Shown here piece after piece: positions 58,238 to 64,000 of a DNA stretch of 64,000 nt; positions within the stretch are counted from its first letter, which is position 1, and each line of letters starts with the position of its first letter. Location: NCBI GenBank assembly GCA_001029295.1, contig LDXJ01000046.1:1-64000 (forward strand), written 5' to 3'. Under the pieces are notes generated by a model. That model saw only the letters and a program-made list of their open reading frames with translations. It made no database searches and was not told the origin of the DNA. The DNA comes from Peptococcaceae bacterium CEB3. GTDB lineage: Bacteria > Bacillota > Desulfitobacteriia > Desulfitobacteriales > Desulfitobacteriaceae. Both the position numbers and the translations under genes were made by a program.

Positions 58238-58730
58238 TTACTGTATCCTCCTTTGTTGTGGGTATGCGCATCCCCATCGCTACCCCTTCATTATGCGGCC
58301 ACTCCGGAACCAAGAGTCTTATCCCTGGGATGGCCTCAGCGTACCTAGCAATTTCCTGCGGGCTGTCTTCAATCGCACCGGCGATCCAGTCCAGGTTAGC
58401 CAACTCTCTGACGAGTTCTCCTTTCAGCCGACTACCGGTGTGGATAACCGGCCCGGCTGGGAGACTGTATCCCTTGAGCCATTCCAGCGTTACTTGCCGC
58501 ACGCTTTCACGACGCGCGGTCAGATAGACGATGGAATAGCGCTCAGACAGCCTCTTTACAAGGTTTACGACCTGCCAGATGGGTTCAGCCTGCCGGAACA
58601 GTCCTGCTGTGAACACGTCCGCCGGAATGGCGGCTGGATACATGTTTGTCTGGTAGCCTTGAAGATTGAGCTGTCCGTTCACATCCGCAAGCGTGTTGCA
58701 GATGTCCACAAAGAAAATCTTTCTTTCCAT
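58221..58730 (-). CDS. HAD-like phosphatase-type protein
   Basis: This 169-residue HAD-superfamily protein has motif 1 FFVDICNTLADVNG, with nucleophile aspartate but cysteine where the second aspartate normally stands. Motif 2 is in IVYLTARRESVRQ and a late acidic motif in GAIEDSPQEIARY. It is close in size to bacterial 5'-nucleotidase-like and polynucleotide-phosphatase-like proteins on phages. The DxC variant may change or lower activity. GAGGTAGAGGTG precedes ATG. Confidence 0.65.
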   Translation of the reverse strand: MERKIFFVDICNTLADVNGQLNLQGYQTNMYPAAIPADVFTAGLFRQAEPIWQVVNLVKRLSERYSIVYLTARRESVRQVTLEWLKGYSLPAGPVIHTGSRLKGELVRELANLDWIAGAIEDSPQEIARYAEAIPGIRLLVPEWPHNEGVAMGMRIPTTKEDTVNEKVV

Positions 58731-58744
58731 GATGCACCTCTACC

Positions 58745-58987
58745 TCATGGCATTGTCTGGAAGGCTGCGGCTTCTCCTTCTGTGAACGTGTATCCTCGGC
58801 AGTTCTCGCCGGGTTTCAGCCAGATATTGTCCCGACCGGTGCCGTCGCTGAACTGGAACCGGATCATCCACAGCTGTCCGCACACGGCGCAGCGGTAAAT
58901 ACCAAGGGATTCGCTGCCGCATACGGAGTGCCATCCGTAGATCTCCTTAATGAGTTGCACATTTTGTTCGCAACAATTGTTTCTCAT
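58745..58987 (-). CDS. Small zinc-ribbon-like protein
   Basis: This 80-residue protein has a CxxC pair (YRCAVCGQLWMIRFQFSDG) and an N-terminal cysteine group (NNCCEQN), plus CGSES and NCRGY. One zinc site is likely. Family unknown. A perfect 12-base-pair hairpin lies just upstream of its AAAGGAGG ribosome site. Confidence 0.5.
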   Translation of the reverse strand: MRNNCCEQNVQLIKEIYGWHSVCGSESLGIYRCAVCGQLWMIRFQFSDGTGRDNIWLKPGENCRGYTFTEGEAAAFQTMP

Positions 58988-59009
58988 CCCGAAATCCTCC
59001 TTTTGTTTC

Positions 59010-59037
59010 CGGAGAGGAGGAATCCCTCCTCTCCGGG
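59010..59037. promoter_or_regulatory. 12-base-pair hairpin before 58987 gene
   Basis: CCGGAGAGGAGG pairs perfectly with CCTCCTCTCCGG over AATC. In the minus-strand mRNA AAACAAAAGGAGG follows. No U-run follows the stem in the mRNA. Confidence 0.7.
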
Positions 59038-59045
59038 TAATGAAC

Positions 59046-59732
59046 TTAAAAACATAAACCTTTTTCTTTTAGTGACACATACCCTTGGGAACTCACAATC
59101 ATGCTGTCCAATAGCTCAATACCCACCGTTTTTCCAGCCTCGTAAAGCATCGTTGTTGCGGCAACATCGTTCTGGCTGGGGGTTGTGTCTCCAGAAGGGT
59201 GATTGTGCCCGATAATAATACTTTTGGCGTTCTCCCTGATGGCGACCTTGAACACCTCACGTGGATGAGCAAGGGATGAGTTAAGTGTCCCCTTGGTAAC
59301 GATCTCCGATTTTATCACCTGATTTTTGGTATCCAGAAGCAGCACTACAAAATGCTCTTGCTCCTCGTTTGCAATGAACGACAGAGCGCGGGCGGCAGCA
59401 GCAGGGCTGTCAATTGTGTCCGTGTGCGTGCTGGCCTTCTGAACCTTTTTTGCCAACCGAAAGGCGGCTTCGAGTTTGACTGCCGTGCCCGGTGTCGCAC
59501 CGAGGTTTTGCAATTCCCTGGTACCCAGCGAAAACAGCCTCGTGATAGGCATATCCGCTAGTTTCTGGCAAAAGTCGAAGTCAGCCTTTGAGCCGACGAT
59601 GAGAGCCACCAGTTCCTTGACCCCGACATTGTCCATGCCGTAGATCGCGGTTTCTTCTTGGACTTGCGTGTAATAGTTCTTCCTTGAAATGAGCGTGGAT
59701 TTCGTTGCCATTTGATCCCAAGATAGCTGCAT
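59046..59732 (-). CDS. radC: RadC-family JAB/MPN-domain protein
   Basis: This 228-residue protein of the RadC/UPF0758 family has the JAMM-type metal motif GHNHPSGDTTPSQND, with HFVVLLLDTKNQVIKSEIV before it and LLDSMIVSSQGYVSLKE after it. The helical front is typical. RadC-type proteins are frequent on mobile elements, and despite the name a role in repair is doubtful. AAAGGAGGGG precedes ATG. Confidence 0.9.
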   Translation of the reverse strand: MQLSWDQMATKSTLISRKNYYTQVQEETAIYGMDNVGVKELVALIVGSKADFDFCQKLADMPITRLFSLGTRELQNLGATPGTAVKLEAAFRLAKKVQKASTHTDTIDSPAAAARALSFIANEEQEHFVVLLLDTKNQVIKSEIVTKGTLNSSLAHPREVFKVAIRENAKSIIIGHNHPSGDTTPSQNDVAATTMLYEAGKTVGIELLDSMIVSSQGYVSLKEKGLCF

Positions 59733-59762
59733 AAAAAGCCCCTCCTTTTTTTAGATCAGAAA

Positions 59763-59798
59763 AGGGGCGCATTTTACCTTGTCGGCAAAATCGCCCCT
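59763..59798 (-). terminator. Intrinsic terminator after Fic gene
   Basis: On the minus strand AGGGGCGATTTT pairs with AAAAT(G)CGCCCCT, followed by TTTTCT. It lies just past the Fic stop at 59824 and before the ribosome site of radC. Confidence 0.6.
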
Positions 59799-59823
59799 AC
59801 TGTGCTGACGCACTCTTTTTTTC

Positions 59824-60942
59824 TTAACTGAGTAGATACCGGTATTTCCCCGGTTCCAGCCGGATTTCCTCCGCTAATGCCTGGTATTCGGGCGTTAACA
59901 CGACGGATCGTATTCGCTGCCCTTCCTTCGCCATGATGAATCCGCTGGAGATCCATTTTTTAACCTTATCCCGGATTGTCCGATCAGACAGATTCAGCCA
60001 TTTCCTCAAATCCGACGTGCTGGCGGAATTGTGCTGAAAGGCTAACCGGCTGAAAACAATCCGTTGATTCGGATCGAGATCCCGGATTAGTTTTGGCTCT
60101 ATGGCCGTGTATTCGCGGCTCTTTTCCTCGACAAGACGGGCGGCCTCCCCAAAGACTTCGGCCAAACCCGAAACGAAGAATTCCAGCCACCGGGTTATCT
60201 CACAATTGTTTCTGCCGAAGTAATAATTGTGGTGCAGTCCCATTTGCATGTTTTTGTAATACTCTCGGAGATTGCGATCATAAAACGTCTCTAGGACAAA
60301 GAGTCCCTTTAACCCGAATCCCCCAAGTCTCAAGAGATAGGTCGCAATCATTCTCGCCGTTCTGCCGTTTCCATCCATATAAGGATGTATGGTGAGAAGC
60401 TGCCACATTGTTATCCCTGCCCTAATAGGAACAGGTATCTCTTGGGTGCTTGGCGCATTGATCCAGGCGATTAGGTCTTCCATGAGCCCTGGAACGTCGG
60501 ACGGTTCCGGAGGCAGATACCATTCGGATTGGTTGCGTTTTCCCACTTGGTTCTGCTCCGTTCTATACTCGCTGAAACGGGGTCTACGGCCATGGCTGAT
60601 TACCTTGATTATGGCGTGGAGTTTTTTGATGAACTCCTCCGTTACTGGCAGTTGCCTTTCTTCGCTCTCATCAAGATACTCAATGGCCTTCATCAGGTTG
60701 TAGACTTCTTGCCGGTCGTCCGACGCATGAGAATCATACAGTGCGTCTCTCTTTTCCTTCTCGTCTAACGTGTTGCCTTCTATTTTGGTAGATAGCAACA
60801 CCGTTTCTTCCCGCGATTGCTTTCTTAGCGTTTCCAAGATCGACACGGGCAGGGGAAGGCTTTCGACAAGCGCACTAGACTTTTGTATCTGCATTAGGTT
60901 CTTCGCCATGGTATTTGTGATCGTGTAGCGTGGATTGAACAC
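59824..60942 (-). CDS. Fic-family protein, self-inhibited class
   Basis: This 372-residue Fic protein transfers AMP (or another nucleotide part) to a target hydroxyl. The active-site motif is HPYMDGNGRTARMI. An N-terminal inhibitory motif is present (LSTKIEGNTL, with the glutamate that blocks ATP binding), placing it among the common two-domain Fic/DUF4172-like or Fic_N proteins. A C-terminal winged helix (LRKWLNLSDRTIRDKVKKWI) suggests DNA binding and self-regulation. It has its own promoter upstream. GTG start at 60942. Confidence 0.88.
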   Translation of the reverse strand: MFNPRYTITNTMAKNLMQIQKSSALVESLPLPVSILETLRKQSREETVLLSTKIEGNTLDEKEKRDALYDSHASDDRQEVYNLMKAIEYLDESEERQLPVTEEFIKKLHAIIKVISHGRRPRFSEYRTEQNQVGKRNQSEWYLPPEPSDVPGLMEDLIAWINAPSTQEIPVPIRAGITMWQLLTIHPYMDGNGRTARMIATYLLRLGGFGLKGLFVLETFYDRNLREYYKNMQMGLHHNYYFGRNNCEITRWLEFFVSGLAEVFGEAARLVEEKSREYTAIEPKLIRDLDPNQRIVFSRLAFQHNSASTSDLRKWLNLSDRTIRDKVKKWISSGFIMAKEGQRIRSVVLTPEYQALAEEIRLEPGKYRYLLS

Positions 60943-60964
60943 GAGAACACCGCCCTTCTATTAC

Positions 60965-60993
60965 ATTATACCATTGCCGCTAAATTGCCGCAA
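60965..60993 (-). promoter_or_regulatory. Fic promoter with repeated TTGCCGC
   Basis: Minus-strand -10 TATAAT (60965-60970, with TGG extension) lies 17 bases from -35 TTGCGG (60988-60993). TTGCCGC occurs twice across the spacer and CATTGC/GCAATG form an inverted pair around it, possible binding sites for the winged helix of the Fic protein. Confidence 0.65.
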
Positions 60994-61041
60994 TGTCCAA
61001 TGCAACAGATTGCCGTATTTTGGTTCTGTTCCTGCCGGAGC

Positions 61042-61071
61042 AGTCCCCTCGCTTTTGCAAGCGGGGGGACT
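61042..61071. terminator. Hairpin between coiled-coil gene and Fic promoter
   Basis: AGTCCCC-T-CGCTT pairs with AAGCG-G-GGGGACT over TTGC. No strong U-run follows on either strand, so termination is uncertain; position after the stop at 61085 fits. Confidence 0.45.
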
Positions 61072-61084
61072 CGCATTAACGCGC

Positions 61085-61438
61085 TTACCTGGCTAGTTTT
61101 CGTTCCTGTGCTTCCAGCCGGTTGTCCAGCCGTTTGATGTCGTCCCAGACGAATTTCAGGTCATGCTTGATCTCCTTGGTATCCTTCCCGATGTGGTTCA
61201 CGTTACCTTGAAGGACATTGACGTCGTTTTCGATGTGACTCACGTTGCCTTGAAGGACACTGACATTGTTTTCGATATGACTTACGTTGAGTTGTAGGAC
61301 ACTAACATTGTTCTCAATCTGGCTTACGTTGTTTTGCAATAGGCTAATGTTTTTCTCCGTCTTGGTTTGGCTCGCCTTGACTTCCTGCAACTGCGCCAAA
61401 ATTTGCCTCAGCAGTTCTTCTTCCATTTCCTTCCGCAC
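61085..61438 (-). CDS. Coiled-coil protein with 14-residue repeats
   Basis: In this 117-residue protein the middle is made of 14-residue units: QNNVSQIENNVSVL, QLNVSHIENNVSVL, QGNVSHIENDVNVL, QGNVNHIGKDTKEI. Each unit is two heptads, so a long continuous coiled coil with polar N at core positions is expected, as in trimeric stalks. The corresponding 42-base DNA repeats show recent unit gain. The front and back are charged helices. Function unknown; such proteins act as tethers or tail-like fibres. Start GTG 61438 or the ATG four codons later. Confidence 0.7.
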   Translation of the reverse strand: MRKEMEEELLRQILAQLQEVKASQTKTEKNISLLQNNVSQIENNVSVLQLNVSHIENNVSVLQGNVSHIENDVNVLQGNVNHIGKDTKEIKHDLKFVWDDIKRLDNRLEAQERKLAR

Positions 61439-61477
61439 TCTCCTTTTCTGTATCCTACCACAGATTGCGAGCCTTGC

Positions 61478-61867
61478 CTATGCCGTTTTCTTCTGAGCCG
61501 TTTCCGACTTCCGGCTGGCAAACCTCTTGCTTGTCTTTGCCGTGCCATACTGGCTCAGCGTTTGCTTGGTTAGGTTGAGCTTCTGTATGGCCCGGCTGCC
61601 CAGGTCCAGGAACTCCCACGGATTATTCCCCTCAAGGAGAATTTCCGTACAGAGTTCCTTCAGCTTCTCCGGCGTAAAAGCCCAGGATTCGCTTTCGCTG
61701 AAGTCCCAGATCTTCTCCCCGGTGTCCACCGGGCCGTTCTGCTCGACGAAGGCTTTGAGCATATCCTTCATCTGCTTGACGGCGGCCTCATACCTCTCGA
61801 TCTCGTTGGCGATCTGGATTGCTTCCTGAAGGGATGAGATCTTTTGAACGGTCGTTTGATTTGCCAT
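61478..61867 (-). CDS. Hypothetical protein
   Basis: This 129-residue protein has a helical front (SSLQEAIQIANEIERYEAAV, KQMKDMLKAFVEQNGPVDTG) and a basic tail (TSKRFASRKSETAQKKTA). It resembles small phage proteins of the nuclease-inhibitor or Gp157-like shape, but no match is firm. AAAAGGGGG precedes ATG. Confidence 0.5.
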   Translation of the reverse strand: MANQTTVQKISSLQEAIQIANEIERYEAAVKQMKDMLKAFVEQNGPVDTGEKIWDFSESESWAFTPEKLKELCTEILLEGNNPWEFLDLGSRAIQKLNLTKQTLSQYGTAKTSKRFASRKSETAQKKTA

Positions 61868-61885
61868 AGCGAAATCCCCCTTTTT

Positions 61886-62353
61886 TTATTTGCAACTTGC
61901 ATTTTGAGAAATATACCTTGAAAAAGGTTGCAAATTCCTCTTTTTATTCTTCCTTTGGATAACTGCCAGATATTTTGTCCCTTTTTGTGGGACAATCACT
62001 ATGGCACCTTTTTCTACCAGACTTCTTTCAACTTTTTTCTTATAATTAGATATGCGAAATTTCTCGGTGTCAGGGAAAATAATCGGGATGTATTCAATAT
62101 TGGGGTTTTCATACTCATTAAGGCTTGCCATACATCCTCCCCAACCGTAAATAAAACTTGTACCTTTTCCCATATCTAATTCATTGTTAAATTTCTCTTG
62201 CGCCTGTTGAATGAAGAGAGCGATTTCTTCATCGTTTGTAAATATCTTTCTTGCTTGAGCATAATCTTCAAGAAAGACCTTACCTTCTTCAACGTTGACT
62301 GTTAGAAAAATTGATTCGTCTCTTCCATTATCTATCGACACCACCGTTTTCAT
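61886..62353 (-). CDS. Hypothetical protein
   Basis: This 155-residue protein has no recognised family. It reads VVSIDNGRDESIFLTVNVEE and GGCMASLNEYENPNIEYIPI, with a basic end. It overlaps the upstream small gene by 26 bases, and GGGGGG lies directly before its ATG. Confidence 0.5.
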   Translation of the reverse strand: MKTVVSIDNGRDESIFLTVNVEEGKVFLEDYAQARKIFTNDEEIALFIQQAQEKFNNELDMGKGTSFIYGWGGCMASLNEYENPNIEYIPIIFPDTEKFRISNYKKKVERSLVEKGAIVIVPQKGTKYLAVIQRKNKKRNLQPFSRYISQNASCK

Positions 62354-62483
62354 CCCCCCAAGATTTGTAATCAGGAGTTCTGAAAATCATCATCCTTCTT
62401 GTATAATTTCTCTTTTCAGGTTCGTAACAATCGTTGTTCCACAATTGTACCAAAGTCATTTCGGTTGCTTTCCATTTTCCCAT
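62328..62483 (-). CDS. Small hypothetical protein
   Basis: This 51-residue product starts MGKWKATEMTLVQLWNNDCY. The ATG at 62483 is supported by GGGAGGAAGTAAAC. It overlaps the next gene at its 3' end. Composition is charged and helical. No family recognised. Confidence 0.45.
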   Translation of the reverse strand: MGKWKATEMTLVQLWNNDCYEPEKRNYTRRMMIFRTPDYKSWGDENGGVDR

Positions 62484-62503
62484 GTTTACTTCCTCCCAAT
62501 AAC

Positions 62504-63199
62504 TCATTTTTCTTCTCTTAAACACAAAAGGCTCCAAGGGCAGTTCCCGCAGGCCGGTGAGGCCCGGTACGGAAACGCTTCGTGCGGCTCCAGTACAGCC
62601 AAGAAGTCCAGCCGCTGCTGAATTTCCTCTGCCATCTGTATTGCCCACGAAACCGCCAATGAAGCCTTTTCTTTAGTAATCTGTGCATGTTGCGTCCGTC
62701 TGAAGCGCAGGAACGCCAACACACCTTTGACTGTCCGTTCTCCCGTTTTTTTCATGACCGCCGCTGCGTACAGGGGAAGCTGCCAAGTGTCTAGTACCTG
62801 GTATGTCTTGTACCCCGTTTTCCAGTCCACAATTAGCGGGGGCGGTGCACTCAAACCTTCGAAATCAATGTAACCCTGGAGTTTGATTCCGGCTGCCAGC
62901 GGCAAGACGAAATGCTGCTCTGTAGGGCCACGCAATCCGTAGCTGAGCGCGGTTTTCACCATGGACTTCATCGTGGCCCTATCCACGGTGGAGTCGCCTT
63001 TTTCCAACAAGGCTATTGTGACGCTGTCCTTGAAGGAATAACCGTGCAAGCAAAGCTCAATGGCTTTGTGGACGGTTTTCCCGAAGACTGCCGGTGGGCC
63101 TGGAGGATCGTCTAAGCCCTCGATGTACTTGTAGGCGAAACGCCTGGGACAAGTAGCGAAGAGGCTCAGCCGGGAGAAGGAGAAGAGTTCCATTTTCAT
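62504..63199 (-). CDS. Cas4/AddB-like PD-(D/E)xK nuclease
   Basis: This 231-residue RecB-type nuclease begins FSFSRLSLFATCPRRFAYKY, then has the catalytic core LQGYIDFEG, IVDWKTGYK and DTWQLPLYAAAV. Four cysteines fit an iron-sulfur cluster as in Cas4 and AddB: one in ATCPRRF and three in ACGNCPWSLLC. Proteins of this type cut single-stranded DNA ends. No CRISPR genes are near, so a recombination or replication role on the element is likely. Confidence 0.85.
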   Translation of the reverse strand: MKMELFSFSRLSLFATCPRRFAYKYIEGLDDPPGPPAVFGKTVHKAIELCLHGYSFKDSVTIALLEKGDSTVDRATMKSMVKTALSYGLRGPTEQHFVLPLAAGIKLQGYIDFEGLSAPPPLIVDWKTGYKTYQVLDTWQLPLYAAAVMKKTGERTVKGVLAFLRFRRTQHAQITKEKASLAVSWAIQMAEEIQQRLDFLAVLEPHEAFPYRASPACGNCPWSLLCLREEK

Positions 63200-63205
63200 G
63201 AGACG

Positions 63206-63748
63206 TCAGTTCCCCTCTTTGTCCTCCATCATGCTTTTGAGAAGTTGAACGTACCAGATGTTTTTTATTTCCTCGCTGGTTATCTCCTTCAAGTCCTCCG
63301 GTTGCTCAATCTTGTCCCACCAACTCTCGCAACCGTAGATGATCTTTTCAAGCTCCGGGACGAATATCCCAGGGTTTGTGTGCGGGTAGACACCCAGCTT
63401 CTTGCTCTCCCTGTTAAATGAAATATGCGCCCCAATCGGAAGATCACCGAGCAGAATACCGAGGTAGGTTTTGCCCTCGTATTCCTCTCCACATGGCGAA
63501 ACCCTGACCAGCTTTCCGCATTTGTGAAGGCTTGTTAATCCCTTGTTGTTGAAGTGGTTGTCTATGCCTTCGATGGTTAATGGGTATTCAATAAAGCGGC
63601 TGACAAAATGCTCGCATACCCCTTCGTTCGTTATGGGGACTTCCGACAGTCCCAGCTTACACTTTGTTTCTAGATGTGCTTTGGAATCAATGTCAACTTG
63701 GAAGTTCCTACATCTTTCACATTTATTTGTGCTTTGGTCGTTTTTCAT
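63206..63748 (-). CDS. Hypothetical protein with zinc-type front
   Basis: This 180-residue protein starts with a cysteine cluster (NKCERCRNFQVDIDSKAHLE, then TKCKLG and VCEHF) that could bind zinc. The remainder is alpha-beta with TYLGILLGDLPIGAHISFNR. No family recognised. Start at 63748 follows AAGGAGGGG; the frame opens earlier at 63937 but without a site. It precedes the nuclease gene by six bases. Confidence 0.55.
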   Translation of the reverse strand: MKNDQSTNKCERCRNFQVDIDSKAHLETKCKLGLSEVPITNEGVCEHFVSRFIEYPLTIEGIDNHFNNKGLTSLHKCGKLVRVSPCGEEYEGKTYLGILLGDLPIGAHISFNRESKKLGVYPHTNPGIFVPELEKIIYGCESWWDKIEQPEDLKEITSEEIKNIWYVQLLKSMMEDKEGN

Positions 63749-63765
63749 CTTGGACCCCTCCTTTT

Positions 63766-64000
63766 CTATACGTACAATGTTGCTTCTGGCTCTGTCTTGG
63801 GTCTCCCGAGGATGATCCCTTTCAGAACCTCGCCGACTTTTTTCCCGAGCCATAGAAAAAGATTGAGTGAAATTCGGCTCATTGGCCCTTTGTCGAGGGT
63901 GTAGACATACACTGTGTACCCCCTGCCCAAGCACCAATTTGCAAAATGAACGGCAGAACTCGAATAACTGTCTTCACTCTGCAATTTATCTTCGTTATAG
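63766..64000 (-). CDS. Partial gene at window end
   Basis: The frame is open to the window end and closes at 63766. The visible C-terminus reads DSYSSSAVHFANWCLGRGYT, VYVYTLDKGPMSRISLNLFL and WLGKKVGEVLKGIILGRPK. No family recognised. It is followed by the 63748 gene on the same strand. Confidence 0.5.
   Translation of the reverse strand, partial: YNEDKLQSEDSYSSSAVHFANWCLGRGYTVYVYTLDKGPMSRISLNLFLWLGKKVGEVLKGIILGRPKTEPEATLYV

Noticed and set aside
58197-58898. Plus-strand 233-codon frame
   Set aside because: Antisense to the HAD-like and zinc-ribbon genes, which have ribosome sites and motifs.
61085-61438. CRISPR-like array from regular 42-base repeats
   Set aside because: The repeats are contiguous, in frame and encode heptads; there are no unique spacers.

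Overview
The window looks like a low-to-mid GC Firmicute, most likely an anaerobic clostridial-type bacterium. Strong AGGAGG-type ribosome sites precede most genes, CcpA-like sequences occur, and IS21, IS110, IS256 and IS1634 elements and archaeal-type (cupin) glucose-6-phosphate isomerase fit this group. I cannot name the species. I see no rRNA, tRNA or CRISPR array.

Region 1 (1-9,050): an IS21 end and a decayed IS1634-type transposase, then a minus-strand sugar-acid gene group: KDPG aldolase, a phosphotriesterase-family lactonase or esterase, a 2-hydroxyacid dehydrogenase, cupin phosphoglucose isomerase, an AroE-like dehydrogenase, a DeoR regulator and 6-phosphofructokinase. The group is decaying. 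The aldolase has a one-base frameshift, a sugar epimerase is cut to 68 codons, and DeoR has lost its DNA-binding half.

Region 2 (9,050-16,500): an IS accumulation zone with two head-to-head IS110 elements, an IS256 remnant and another DDE transposase remnant. It surrounds two carbohydrate dehydrogenases, a zinc polyol dehydrogenase and an SDR.

Region 3 (16,500-30,550): a largely intact minus-strand catabolic island. It encodes a ribose-type ABC importer (permease, double ATPase, lipoprotein), two FGGY sugar kinases, aldehyde dehydrogenase, a cupin, a HAD phosphatase, a 2-hydroxyacid dehydrogenase, a DapA-type aldolase or dehydratase, a class II bisphosphate aldolase and a GntR/UTRA repressor with a tandem 24-bp candidate operator. 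Together they suggest import, oxidation, phosphorylation and aldol cleavage of a sugar or polyol; the substrate is unknown.

Region 4 (30,600-38,400): a 6.7-kb segment flanked by 140-bp direct repeats (about 90% identical). It carries a tyrosine recombinase interrupted by TGA, a TetR-controlled operon (isochorismatase-like, metallo-beta-lactamase-fold, MFS exporter) and a zinc-finger/coiled-coil/DUF2325-like protein. A minimal tyrosine recombinase with a 31-nt near-perfect palindrome lies just beyond the segment.

Region 5 (38,400-64,000): almost all minus strand and typical of plasmid or integrative-element backbone. It has a RavA-like MoxR ATPase with a ViaA/CoxE-like VWA protein and a small membrane protein, Rpn nuclease, DUF3560, DUF6744-like, YopX and DUF3846 proteins, RadC, Fic, a Cas4/AddB-like nuclease, a possible sliding-clamp-like protein, and three toxin-antitoxin-like modules. 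A full IS1634-family element with 16-bp terminal repeats sits between 85-bp perfect direct repeats. Many genes here are preceded by their own GC-rich hairpin followed by an A-rich stretch and a strong ribosome site. This recurring layout is the most unusual structural signal in the window.
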